From Gammaproteobacteria bacterium (GTDB lineage Bacteria > Pseudomonadota > Gammaproteobacteria > Steroidobacterales > Steroidobacteraceae): DNA of 49,565 nucleotides. The DNA lies in contig JAQGOF010000120.1 in assembly GCA_028293745.1 (NCBI GenBank), forward strand, positions 1 through 49,565, written 5' to 3'. How positions within the stretch are numbered: the stretch's first letter is position 1; every line of letters starts with the position of its first letter. The notes below the pieces were generated by a model, which worked only from the letters and a program-made list of their open reading frames with translations, was not told the DNA's origin and searched no databases. Positions 39,841 through 46,812 of this stretch are shown here, one piece after another. The position numbers were made by a program, and so were the translations under genes.

Positions 39841-40238
39841 TTCTGACCTGCGGTGCGTTTCTTGACGTATTCGTGCAGATTGTTTTTCTTCAGCGTCAGT
39901 ACCGGATCGATCTCCTGCATCTCGAGCGAAAGCCCGAGCGGTAGCCGCTCAAACAGATCCGCAAGCTCGTCGCAGATGGTCGCGAAGATCGCCTCGCATG
40001 CCCGCTTGCGTGTCTCCACGTCGCGCCCATGGCCCACACGCAACATCGCGTGCACGAACGCATTGTCAGGATGCCCGTCGGCAATCCGGTAGTGTTCGGC
40101 CGCATAGGCTCGGGTGCGTACACCACCGACCGGAAAGATCCCGGTGGCGAGCGCCGCAGCGTGCACGGCTTCGAGAAAGCGTGGCAAATCAATGCGCCCG
40201 CTCAGGTTGGCGGAATACTCGATCAGAATGTGCGCCAT
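39837..40238 (-). CDS. hpaF: 5-carboxymethyl-2-hydroxymuconate delta-isomerase-like (HpaF family)
   Basis: A 133-residue tautomerase-superfamily protein matching HpaF along its length: HILIEYSANL, ATGIFPVGGVRTRAY, HPDNAFVHAMLRVGHGRDVETRKRA, LGLSLEMQEIDPVLTLKKNNLHEYVKKR. HpaF uses the amino-terminal proline (Pro1, exposed after Met removal) as catalytic base. Here the second codon is GCG, giving Met-Ala-His, so Pro1 is replaced by alanine. The start is well supported by GAGGGG just upstream, and no alternative start giving a proline is visible. It may be impaired, or may use another residue. It is the first gene of the meta-cleavage operon. Confidence 0.9.
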   Translation of the reverse strand: MAHILIEYSANLSGRIDLPRFLEAVHAAALATGIFPVGGVRTRAYAAEHYRIADGHPDNAFVHAMLRVGHGRDVETRKRACEAIFATICDELADLFERLPLGLSLEMQEIDPVLTLKKNNLHEYVKKRTAGQK

Positions 40239-40275
40239 GCGCCCCTCGCCGCTGGCCGGCAGATGCTTAACATCA

Positions 40276-40303
40276 TAATTATCTCATGCGCGGGGACTGT
40301 CAA
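40276..40303 (-). promoter_or_regulatory. Putative promoter of the hpaF-hpaE operon
   Basis: On the minus strand a consensus TTGACA (40303-40298), a 16-base spacer and TAATTA (40281-40276), about 38 bases upstream of the hpaF start. The -10 sits inside the palindromic AT-rich core ATAATTAT, flanked by CATC and CTCATG, and GATG-N5-CATC follows at 40262-40274. Either repeat could be the HpaR-like operator. Confidence 0.55.
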
Positions 40304-40344
40304 GCGCGACGCGATCAGCTGGAGGCAGGGTGCTACCTTCGCAG

Positions 40345-41127
40345 TCAGGCCGGGTCGGCACCCAGCCGGCGCGACAGCTGCGTCGCGCTGCGATGCAGGG
40401 CCGCGCGGATCTTCGCCTCTTCAGCCTCGAATCCCACGCTGTATCCCAGCGTCACCAACGCCAGAGCGAGCGTGTTGTCAAAACCAAACACCGGGGCGGC
40501 TATCCCCGTGATTCCCGGAATGAACTCACTCGTGCGCGAATACCCCTGGCGCCGGATACGCTCCAGGGTGGGCTCCAGCTCGGCCTGTGACTGTGGGGCA
40601 AAGCGCTGCCGCACATTGTTCGCCAGCTCACCCTTCAGCAACGCCGACCAGCGCCGCTCGGGAAGAAAGGCCAGGAACAACAAACCGGTAGCCGACCGCG
40701 ACAAGGGCATGACCGAGCCCACGCGCAAGGTGGCCGACACAGGCGAGTCAACTCCGGCCCAGCGCACGAAGGTCGCGCCGTGATTTGCCCAGATGGCCAC
40801 GGCCACGGTCTGGTCGATCTCGTCCGCCAGGTCACGCATGACACTCGCCGCAGCCGTCACCGAATCCAGCCGCCCGAGCGCCGCCAGTCCCAAGCGCAGC
40901 GCGAATTCACCCAGGCCGTAACGGCCTGTGTCGGCTTCCTGCTCCACGAGTCCCAGGCGCATATAACTGACCAGGTACCGATGGGCCTTGGGAGCCGACA
41001 TGCGGGCGCTGGCGGCCAGGTCCTTGAGGGTCAGCGGCCGTGATGCGGCCGCAAGAACCACCAGCAGCTCGTTGCCCACCTCGATCGATTGAATGCCCTG
41101 TTGCAAACGTGGGCCCTTGCGCGCCAT
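40345..41127 (-). CDS. IclR family transcriptional regulator
   Basis: A 260-residue IclR regulator: winged helix at ~residues 12-70 (ELLVVLAAASRPLTLKDLAASARMSAPKAHRYLVSYMRLGLV), and effector domain ~85-255 with AVAIWANHGATFVRWAGVDSPVSATLRVGSVMPLSRSATGLLFLAFLP and EFIPGITGIAAPVFGFDNTLALALVTLG. ATG 41127 has GGAGGA eight bases upstream and is preferred to the start ten codons earlier. It is divergent from hpaB, with a 115-base shared region, which is the classic position for the regulator of hpaBC. It is different from the IclR protein at 14121. Confidence 0.92.
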   Translation of the reverse strand: MARKGPRLQQGIQSIEVGNELLVVLAAASRPLTLKDLAASARMSAPKAHRYLVSYMRLGLVEQEADTGRYGLGEFALRLGLAALGRLDSVTAAASVMRDLADEIDQTVAVAIWANHGATFVRWAGVDSPVSATLRVGSVMPLSRSATGLLFLAFLPERRWSALLKGELANNVRQRFAPQSQAELEPTLERIRRQGYSRTSEFIPGITGIAAPVFGFDNTLALALVTLGYSVGFEAEEAKIRAALHRSATQLSRRLGADPA

Positions 41128-41242
41128 CCAGATCCTCCGTAACCCAACAGAGCTCAATCATAGCTGCCTTTCACGGAATTCCCTATTGTGTAATTCATTT
41201 CCTATGCGTAAATTGAAAAATAGCCGTTTACAGGAGCGCAAG
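41128..41242. promoter_or_regulatory. Divergent control region between the IclR gene and hpaB
   Basis: An AT-rich 115-base stretch in otherwise GC-rich DNA. It holds GGAATTCC (41175-41182) and a run of related AATTC/AAATTG words up to 41217, then the AGGAG of hpaB. Both promoters and the IclR site must lie here, but no single -35/-10 pair stands out. Confidence 0.45.
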
Positions 41243-42757
41243 ATGACTGCAACCCGACCGCAGCCCACTACGGCGCCCGGCGCCCGGCGGGGCGAGCAAT
41301 TCCTGGCCCGCCTGCGCGAGTCACCTCCCAACCTGTGGTATCGCGGCGAACAGGTAAAAGATGTCACGACGCATCCCGCATTGCGCGGCGGGGTTGGAAC
41401 ACTCGCGCGGCTGTACGATTTGCAGTGGGAGCGCGCCGACGAGACTCTTTACACCTCGCCGACTTCCGGCAGGAAAGTTGCCAAATCATTCATGATGCCG
41501 AGGACACAGGCGGAGCTGCGAGGTGTCTCCGCCGCCATGAAGGTATGGCACGACTACACGCGCGGTCTGATGGGGCGGGTTCCGGACTATATCAACCGAG
41601 CTATCACGGGCTACGCTGCCGGCGCCGCCTTCCTGGGCGACGGGGATCCGCGCTTTGGCGAAAACGCGAAGCGTTACTACGAGTACATGCGCGAGAACGA
41701 CCTTTGCCTGACGCACACTCTCGTACCGCCGCAAGCAAATCGCGCGGTCAATAGCGCCCGGCAAGCCGACCCGTATCTGTCGGCACGCATCAAAGAAGAG
41801 ACCGATGCAGGCATTGTGATCCGTGGGTGCCGCATGTTGGCCACACTGCCGATGTCGGATGAGCTCATGGTGTTCCCTTCCACAGTGCTCAAGAGCCCCG
41901 AGGAAGATGCGCCCTACGCCTTCGGATTCTGCATTGCCAACAATACTCCCGGGCTACGCTTCATCTGCCGCGAGAGTGTCGACTATGGTCGGACGCACTT
42001 CGACCATCCGTTGGGATCCCGGTTCGAGGAAATGGATGCCGTGGTGGTGTTCGACGACGTCTTCGTACCATGGGAAAGCGTCTTCCTGTATCGCGACGTG
42101 ATCAAGTGCAATCAGGCCTATGCACGTACCGGCGCGCTCGCTCACATGACTCACCAGGTGGTCGTGAAGAACATCGCCAAGAGCGAGTTCATCCTGGGTC
42201 TGGCCTCACTGCTGGTTAACTCGATCGGCGCTGAGGTTTTCCAGCATATCCACGAGAAGCTGGCCGAGTTGTGGGTCAATCTCGAGACCATGAAAGCCTT
42301 CCTGAGAGCTGCGGAAGCCGATGCGGCACTCGACGAATGGGGCGTAATGCGTCCCGCCTGGAATCCGCTCGATGCCGCACGCAACCTGTTTCCGCGGTTG
42401 TATCCCAGGATGGTAGAGATCATCCAGCAGATCGGCGCGTCGGGCCTCGTGGCGATGCCGACCCAGCAGGATGTTACGGGACCGCTCGTTGAAGACATCA
42501 AAAAGTATTACCAGGCGGCTCGCGCGGACGCCTTTGATCGCATACCGCTGTTCCGTCTGGCATGGGATACGGCCATGTCGGCGTTCGGCTCGCGGCAGGT
42601 ACTCTACGAGCGCTTCTTCTTCGGAGATCCGGTGCGGATGGCAGGTGCCCTGGTGTCGGGACACAATGATCAGATCAAGGAGTATGCTGCACGGGTGATG
42701 GACCTTGTGAAGGAAGGCCGCGACGAAGCATTCGCGGATGCTGCTAAATCAAGCTGA
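41243..42757 (+). CDS. hpaB: 4-hydroxyphenylacetate 3-monooxygenase, oxygenase component
   Basis: A 504-residue FADH2-dependent hydroxylase of the HpaB family. Signatures: ESPPNLWYRGEQVKDVTTHPALRG, YTSPTSGRKVAKSF, GLMGRVPDYINRAITG (Arg and Tyr of the substrate pocket), LCLTHTLVPPQANR (His), and RFEEMDAVVVFDDVFVPWESVFLYRD. It hydroxylates 4-hydroxyphenylacetate to 3,4-dihydroxyphenylacetate using reduced flavin supplied by the reductase encoded four bases downstream. ATG 41243 has AGGAG nine bases upstream; earlier in-frame starts run into the divergent promoter region. The exact phenol substrate (4-hydroxyphenylacetate, tyramine or another) is inferred from the pathway neighbours. Confidence 0.92.
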   Translation: MTATRPQPTTAPGARRGEQFLARLRESPPNLWYRGEQVKDVTTHPALRGGVGTLARLYDLQWERADETLYTSPTSGRKVAKSFMMPRTQAELRGVSAAMKVWHDYTRGLMGRVPDYINRAITGYAAGAAFLGDGDPRFGENAKRYYEYMRENDLCLTHTLVPPQANRAVNSARQADPYLSARIKEETDAGIVIRGCRMLATLPMSDELMVFPSTVLKSPEEDAPYAFGFCIANNTPGLRFICRESVDYGRTHFDHPLGSRFEEMDAVVVFDDVFVPWESVFLYRDVIKCNQAYARTGALAHMTHQVVVKNIAKSEFILGLASLLVNSIGAEVFQHIHEKLAELWVNLETMKAFLRAAEADAALDEWGVMRPAWNPLDAARNLFPRLYPRMVEIIQQIGASGLVAMPTQQDVTGPLVEDIKKYYQAARADAFDRIPLFRLAWDTAMSAFGSRQVLYERFFFGDPVRMAGALVSGHNDQIKEYAARVMDLVKEGRDEAFADAAKSS

Positions 42758-42760
42758 CTC

Positions 42761-43303
42761 ATGATCGACCCGCGTACATTTCGCAATGTACTTGGCCGTT
42801 TCGCTACGGGCGTCTGCGTGGTTGCCATAGGCATCGACGAAGGCGTGCACGCCATGACGGCCAACGCGGTATGCGCATTGTCACTGGAACCCCCGCAGGT
42901 GTTGTTCTGCCCTAACAAACTGGGCCACCTCGCTCAACTCCTGCCGCAGGCCGAGCGCTTCAGCCTGAGCTTTCTGCGAGAGGAGCAGCAGGCCCTCTCG
43001 ACCTACTTCGCCGGAGGTTGGAAGGACCCGCAGCCACCTGCGTTCCGGTTCGTCCAGGATCACGGCGCCCCCAGGCTCGAAGGCAGCCTGTCAGCACTGG
43101 TCTGCGAGAAGCATGCCCTGCATGACGGCGGCGATCACCTGTTGGTAATCGGCCGCGTCATTGCGCTTCACCAGGGGCTCGAGCCGCACTACCCGCTGCT
43201 GTTCTTCAAGGGTAAATATCAGAGCATGGAGCGCACGGACGGCAAGGAAGCGCCGCTGCTGGCCGATGTCACCGACGAGCCGCCGACGGTCTACTATCAT
43301 TGA
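42761..43303 (+). CDS. hpaC: Flavin reductase component (HpaC-like)
   Basis: A 180-residue flavin reductase-like protein: FRNVLGRFATGVCVVAIGIDEGVHAMTANAVCALSLEPPQVLFCPNKLGHLAQLL, then RFSLSFLREEQQALSTYFAGG and HLLVIGRVIAL. It reduces FAD with NADH and hands it to the HpaB oxygenase encoded immediately upstream. Its stop overlaps by seven bases the stop of the convergent cytochrome c gene, so the two transcripts run into each other. Confidence 0.92.
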   Translation: MIDPRTFRNVLGRFATGVCVVAIGIDEGVHAMTANAVCALSLEPPQVLFCPNKLGHLAQLLPQAERFSLSFLREEQQALSTYFAGGWKDPQPPAFRFVQDHGAPRLEGSLSALVCEKHALHDGGDHLLVIGRVIALHQGLEPHYPLLFFKGKYQSMERTDGKEAPLLADVTDEPPTVYYH

Positions 43304-43737
43304 GCCGCGGGTTGGGCGGCGACAAGCCGGGCTCGCACCGCGGCCACTGATACCAGCGGCGTGCCGCGATAGGCAGCCACCTCGCCACCGGTAAATCTCC
43401 TGAGCTGTGGCGGCCTGGAAATCGCGCTCAGGTTGTCGATCATCCAGTTGAGCACTTCCGCGAGCTCGGCATCCGACAACTTCGATTGCGCCGATCCAGG
43501 AACCTGCACCAGGAACTTCCTGCCCTCCGCCGTGTTGGCGAACGGCACGAGCGTGTTGCGTATCGAGGGAACGTGCCCAGGCTCTCCCCGTCCGTCGGGC
43601 GTATGACATCCCATGCACTGGAGCATGTAGTTCACCGACGGCTCGAATGCCTGAGTATCAGTCCAAACGGCTGCGAATGCCCCGATAGCCAATGCGGCCG
43701 CGGCTCCAATTCGCCAGCTATTTCGCGACCGCGACAA
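43297..43737 (-). CDS. Periplasmic mono-haem cytochrome c (amine dehydrogenase electron acceptor candidate)
   Basis: A ~146-residue c-type cytochrome with a single CxxCH haem motif (LQCMGCHTPDGRGEPG). The preceding text SRSRNSWRIGAAAALAIGAFAAVWTDTQA is a good signal peptide. No ATG or GTG lies in the right place; the best start is the TTG at 43735-43737, which makes the gene overlap the small-subunit gene by 20 bases, so the start is tentative. A conserved NWMIDN near the C-terminus may give the axial methionine. As third gene after the TTQ amine dehydrogenase subunits, it probably takes the electrons that amicyanin or azurin accept in other organisms. Confidence 0.8.
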   Translation of the reverse strand: MSRSRNSWRIGAAAALAIGAFAAVWTDTQAFEPSVNYMLQCMGCHTPDGRGEPGHVPSIRNTLVPFANTAEGRKFLVQVPGSAQSKLSDAELAEVLNWMIDNLSAISRPPQLRRFTGGEVAAYRGTPLVSVAAVRARLVAAQPAAQ

Positions 43738-44233
43738 TCCGTGCCGTGGAGCAGTGATACGGGATGTTCGTCTTAGCACTTCCCGAGCACCAGTTGTAAT
43801 CGTTGGACTGAAAGGGAACATACAGTGGCGTATCCCGCTCGTTCCGGTTGCAAAGGCAGCGGCCGCACGTCGCTTTCCCGCAGCAATCATTGTACGAAAC
43901 GACATAGTCCTTGCCGTCAATGGGATTGTGACAGGTTCCCACCCACGTGATGGCTGACATCTGCGTTCCCGGCGGGCAGGAATTCTCCGACCCGCCGCAA
44001 CAGCCGCACAGGTAGCCATCAATGGCGCAATGCCGCCAGTAGTCACAACTGGTTGGGTCGTTGACGTGCTTCGCCTTGTCATCGGCGGCGTCACCGCCAC
44101 GGGCAACCGGCAACAAAGGCAACCCCGAGGCCCCCACGAGAATTGTACCCAACGTTCCTATGAACCCGCGGCGCGAGGTCCTCTTGGCCAACGAGCGCGC
44201 GGAGCCCTCGGTGAGTGAGTCCAACCACTTCAT
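43718..44233 (-). CDS. TTQ amine dehydrogenase small (beta) subunit, MauA/AauA-like
   Basis: A 171-residue Tat-exported subunit (SRRGFIGTLGTILVG, residues ~20-34). It aligns with methylamine dehydrogenase light chain: CDYWRHCAIDG, Trp97 in ITWVGTCHNP and Trp148 in NDYNWCSG match the two tryptophans cross-linked to tryptophan tryptophylquinone. Asp116 in SYNDCCG and Asp72 match the residues needed for cofactor hydroxylation and catalysis. It has 14 cysteines in the mature region rather than the usual 12. It oxidises a primary amine to the aldehyde in the periplasm. The ATG overlaps the large-subunit stop by four bases. No mauE, mauD or mauG-like maturation gene lies between or beside them. Confidence 0.93.
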   Translation of the reverse strand: MKWLDSLTEGSARSLAKRTSRRGFIGTLGTILVGASGLPLLPVARGGDAADDKAKHVNDPTSCDYWRHCAIDGYLCGCCGGSENSCPPGTQMSAITWVGTCHNPIDGKDYVVSYNDCCGKATCGRCLCNRNERDTPLYVPFQSNDYNWCSGSAKTNIPYHCSTARIVAVAK

Positions 44234-45411
44234 GGCGTCACCAACACGGTCGGGGTCGTGCCGATATCCGTAACGGAGCGAATCAGGTTCCCAGTGGTGG
44301 CGTCATAGACATCCAGCACCGTACTGTCGATGAATACGGAGAACAGCAACGGATGCGAGTCCCGCGTCACCTGGATCGACCCGGAATTGTTCTTCATGGC
44401 GATCTTCTGAATTCGCGCCTTGCGGGCGAGGTCATACACCCACACTTCGTGCCCGGGGTCCTTGTGAGTTTCCAGCGGCCCCTGGTGCATGATGGCGTAC
44501 AGTCGATTCAGCCCGGCGTGGACGGCGAGTTGCTGCAGACCTCCGGGTCGCCAGTTCTGCGCTTTCTCGGCGGCGCTCAGCAAGGGCCAGGTTTGCTGTA
44601 GTTTCGGGCTGCCCTGCTCCAACTTGAATGGATACAGCACCCCGCTGAATGAGACGAAGTACCACGTGTCCCCTACTCTCACGCCCTTCTCGGTCAGCGG
44701 ATCGTGATCCACGTCGAACAGGGGCTCCGTCCGGTCACTCCTGCTGGCGTGCCCCGTGTCATCCAACACGGTGTGGAGCAGCGCCCCGTCGGCGCAGAGA
44801 CTGAAGAACGACCGTGCGCCGGTCGGAAAGCTGAGCGCGCAACCGGATGTCTCCACTTCTCCCACGAACTTGCGGGAGCGGGTGTCCACCACGGTGATCG
44901 ATTGCGCCGGCGTGAAGTTGTAGATGAGGAGGAACCGCCCGTCATCGGTCAATTGCGCGTTCGACATCATGGGCATGTTCGATGAGCGCTTGGGCGGAAT
45001 GACGATTTCGCCAAGCGGTGACAGGTGTGACGGATCATACAGAGTGACCACGTCGGTCCGCTCGCCGCGCGTACCGCGGGAAAAATAGGTTTCCGGCGAA
45101 TAAATGACCTGTCCGTCGGGCGCCAGCACCACCCGCATCGATCCGAAGCCAGTATCCAACTCGCCGAGGAAGCGCCCGCTATCACCGTCAACGAGCATCG
45201 CCTTGCCGTTGACCATGTGTGAAAAGGCGAAATCGTTGACCCAGACCCAGTGGGCGGAAGGCGGCCGCGGCAGGGTTTGAATCGTTCCGGCGGGATCGGG
45301 CGGTAAGGCCGCCTGCACGGCCGCCGGCGCCAACAGTGCCAGCGCCAAGGGCGCACAGGCGACCGCGGCGCTCAGAACCCAGGCGCTCAGGACCCGTCTT
45401 GGGGACTTCAT
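44230..45411 (-). CDS. TTQ amine dehydrogenase large (alpha) subunit, MauB/AauB-like
   Basis: A 393-residue beta-propeller subunit with a Sec signal peptide (about residues 1-34, ending AAVQA). Family text includes HWVWVNDFAFSHMVNGKAMLVDGDSGRFLGELDTGF, YSPETYFSRGTRGERTDVVTLYDPSHLSPLGEIVIPPKR, DDGRFLLIYNFTPAQSITVVD and GCALSFPTGARSFFSLCADGAL, typical of methylamine/aralkylamine dehydrogenase heavy chains. It forms the alpha2beta2 enzyme with the next gene. Given the adjacent 4-hydroxyphenylacetate genes, aromatic amines such as tyramine are the likelier substrates than methylamine; this is inference. It is the first gene of the operon, with the operator 14-29 bases upstream of its ATG. Confidence 0.93.
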   Translation of the reverse strand: MKSPRRVLSAWVLSAAVACAPLALALLAPAAVQAALPPDPAGTIQTLPRPPSAHWVWVNDFAFSHMVNGKAMLVDGDSGRFLGELDTGFGSMRVVLAPDGQVIYSPETYFSRGTRGERTDVVTLYDPSHLSPLGEIVIPPKRSSNMPMMSNAQLTDDGRFLLIYNFTPAQSITVVDTRSRKFVGEVETSGCALSFPTGARSFFSLCADGALLHTVLDDTGHASRSDRTEPLFDVDHDPLTEKGVRVGDTWYFVSFSGVLYPFKLEQGSPKLQQTWPLLSAAEKAQNWRPGGLQQLAVHAGLNRLYAIMHQGPLETHKDPGHEVWVYDLARKARIQKIAMKNNSGSIQVTRDSHPLLFSVFIDSTVLDVYDATTGNLIRSVTDIGTTPTVLVTP

Positions 45412-45424
45412 CTCTGCCGTTCTT

Positions 45425-45440
45425 TTGGTCGGTTGACCAA
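45425..45440 (-). promoter_or_regulatory. Operator palindrome at the TTQ amine dehydrogenase promoter
   Basis: TTGGTC-GGTT-GACCAA, directly after the -10 box. It differs in one base from the perfect palindrome at 33808-33823, with identical spacing from the promoter elements. Confidence 0.75.
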
Positions 45441-45441
45441 T

Positions 45442-45471
45442 ACGCTACAATCCTGCCCGAATGCAAGTCAA
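45442..45471 (-). promoter_or_regulatory. Putative promoter of the TTQ amine dehydrogenase operon
   Basis: On the minus strand TTGACT (45471-45466), an 18-base spacer and TAGCGT (45447-45442), then AT and the operator. The elements and spacing are the same as in the FAD oxidoreductase promoter at 33825-33854, while the spacers differ, which argues for function rather than recent duplication. Confidence 0.65.
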
Positions 45472-45670
45472 GCGAAGGCGCGCTGCCGCCGGCCATACTA
45501 CCAGCCCAGTTCTGCCTCAACGCCTCGCGCCATGCGAGATACGCTGGGCGCCCGCCGCCTGGATCGCTCGTCGCACATCCGACCACCTCAAAACGCTCGT
45601 GGGTCGGCCTCACCCGTGGCCCTGCAGATCGCTCTTGGCCTCCTGCCCTGGGTGAATTAGGCTCACGAGG

Positions 45671-46681
45671 ATGCTCGAAATCGCCACAGTAGATCCCGTA
45701 GCGGCCCGTCACCTGCCCAATCCCCGGACGGCTCGCATGGCCAACACGCTGGATGAGGCGACGGACCTCGTCAGCCGCAATATCTACCCGCACCGCCTCA
45801 GTGCCGCCGACGCGCGTGGCCGTGACCTCAAGTGCCTGACCTCGGCTCTGGACCTGGGCGACTGCGCGCTCGGCTACGTGCAATATGGATTCAACGTTGA
45901 AATCGATTCGGGGGTGATCAGCGAGTGCATGCTGGTCAAATCAACGATTTCGGGCCACGGGCGGGTGACCTGCGGCGATCAAAGCGTAATTACCGCGCCC
46001 CGCTCGATCGTCATGACGTCGATGACGCACGCCACGCGAATCATCATGACCACCGAATGCCGCCACTTGACGGCTCGCATCAGCCGCAAAGCCGTGGAGC
46101 ACCGCATCGAGGAAAAACTGGGCCGCCGGTTGAGCGACCCACTGCGGTTCGGGCTGGAAGTGCCCTCCGACTCGGACTTCGGGCGGGCCTGGCACCAGCT
46201 CCTCAATCACATCTGCGACCTCTCGGCTACGGCACCCAAGGCATTGGCCGCCGAGGATGTCCGCAAACAATATTCGCGGACGATGATCGAGCTCCTCATT
46301 CACGCTGCACCGCACAATTATTCCGAGGCCCTCGAGCGCGGTGCCAACCAGGCCATCCCCTGGTACGTGCGCCGCGCCCGGGACTACATGCACGAGCACC
46401 TGGCCGACCTGCGCTCGATCGCGGAAATCGCAGGTGCGGTGGGAATCACGCCCCGCACGCTGCAGAACGGATTCCGCCAAGTGTTCAACATGACCCCCGC
46501 CGAGTACATGCGCGACATCCGGGTTTGCGCGCTGCATCAAGCGTTGTTGAGCGCCGACCCGACGCAGAGCGTCACGGAACTGATGCAGAACGTCGGGATC
46601 GCGAATTTCGGGCGCTACGCCCAGTACTACCGCCACAAAATGGGCGTCGCCCCCTCAGTGACCCTGCGCCGCAGCCCCTGA
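45671..46681 (+). CDS. AraC family transcriptional regulator
   Basis: A 336-residue AraC regulator with an AraC-binding-like sensor domain (~residues 40-200) and a C-terminal double helix-turn-helix (~230-330): RARDYMHEHLADLRSIAEIAGAVGITPRTLQNGFRQVFNMTPAEYMRDIRVCALHQALL, then QNVGIANFGRYAQYYRHKMG. It is divergent from the TTQ amine dehydrogenase operon and upstream of the TonB receptor, so it probably activates one or both in response to the amine or its acid. The start is uncertain: ATG 45671 has GAGG directly abutting it, too close for a normal ribosome site, and ATG 45737 is an alternative. Apart from the promoter-operator, the 45448-45670 interval shows nothing else recognisable. Confidence 0.9.
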   Translation: MLEIATVDPVAARHLPNPRTARMANTLDEATDLVSRNIYPHRLSAADARGRDLKCLTSALDLGDCALGYVQYGFNVEIDSGVISECMLVKSTISGHGRVTCGDQSVITAPRSIVMTSMTHATRIIMTTECRHLTARISRKAVEHRIEEKLGRRLSDPLRFGLEVPSDSDFGRAWHQLLNHICDLSATAPKALAAEDVRKQYSRTMIELLIHAAPHNYSEALERGANQAIPWYVRRARDYMHEHLADLRSIAEIAGAVGITPRTLQNGFRQVFNMTPAEYMRDIRVCALHQALLSADPTQSVTELMQNVGIANFGRYAQYYRHKMGVAPSVTLRRSP

Positions 46682-46812
46682 ACCGCACCGTTGCGTGTCA
46701 GCAACGGCTGGCTAACCCGACCGCAGTCAATTTCTTTCCGATTCCGTACGGCCGCTTCGCCTGGCGGCTCGCGTTGCTGCGGCCTGCCCGTCTACGATCT
46801 GTCCGAGCTTCC

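Noticed and set aside
41193..41217. Possible inverted repeat ATTCATTT / AAATTGAA upstream of hpaB
   Set aside because: Only five of eight bases match in strict register, so it is not better than chance in AT-rich DNA. It is kept only as part of the general control region.
45925..46812. Long open frame running through the AraC gene in a different frame and joining the TonB receptor
   Set aside because: The text before 46813 is Arg/Pro/Gly/His-rich with no domain pattern, and the AraC frame over the same bases is clearly coding. The receptor signal peptide starts at 46813 or 46831.
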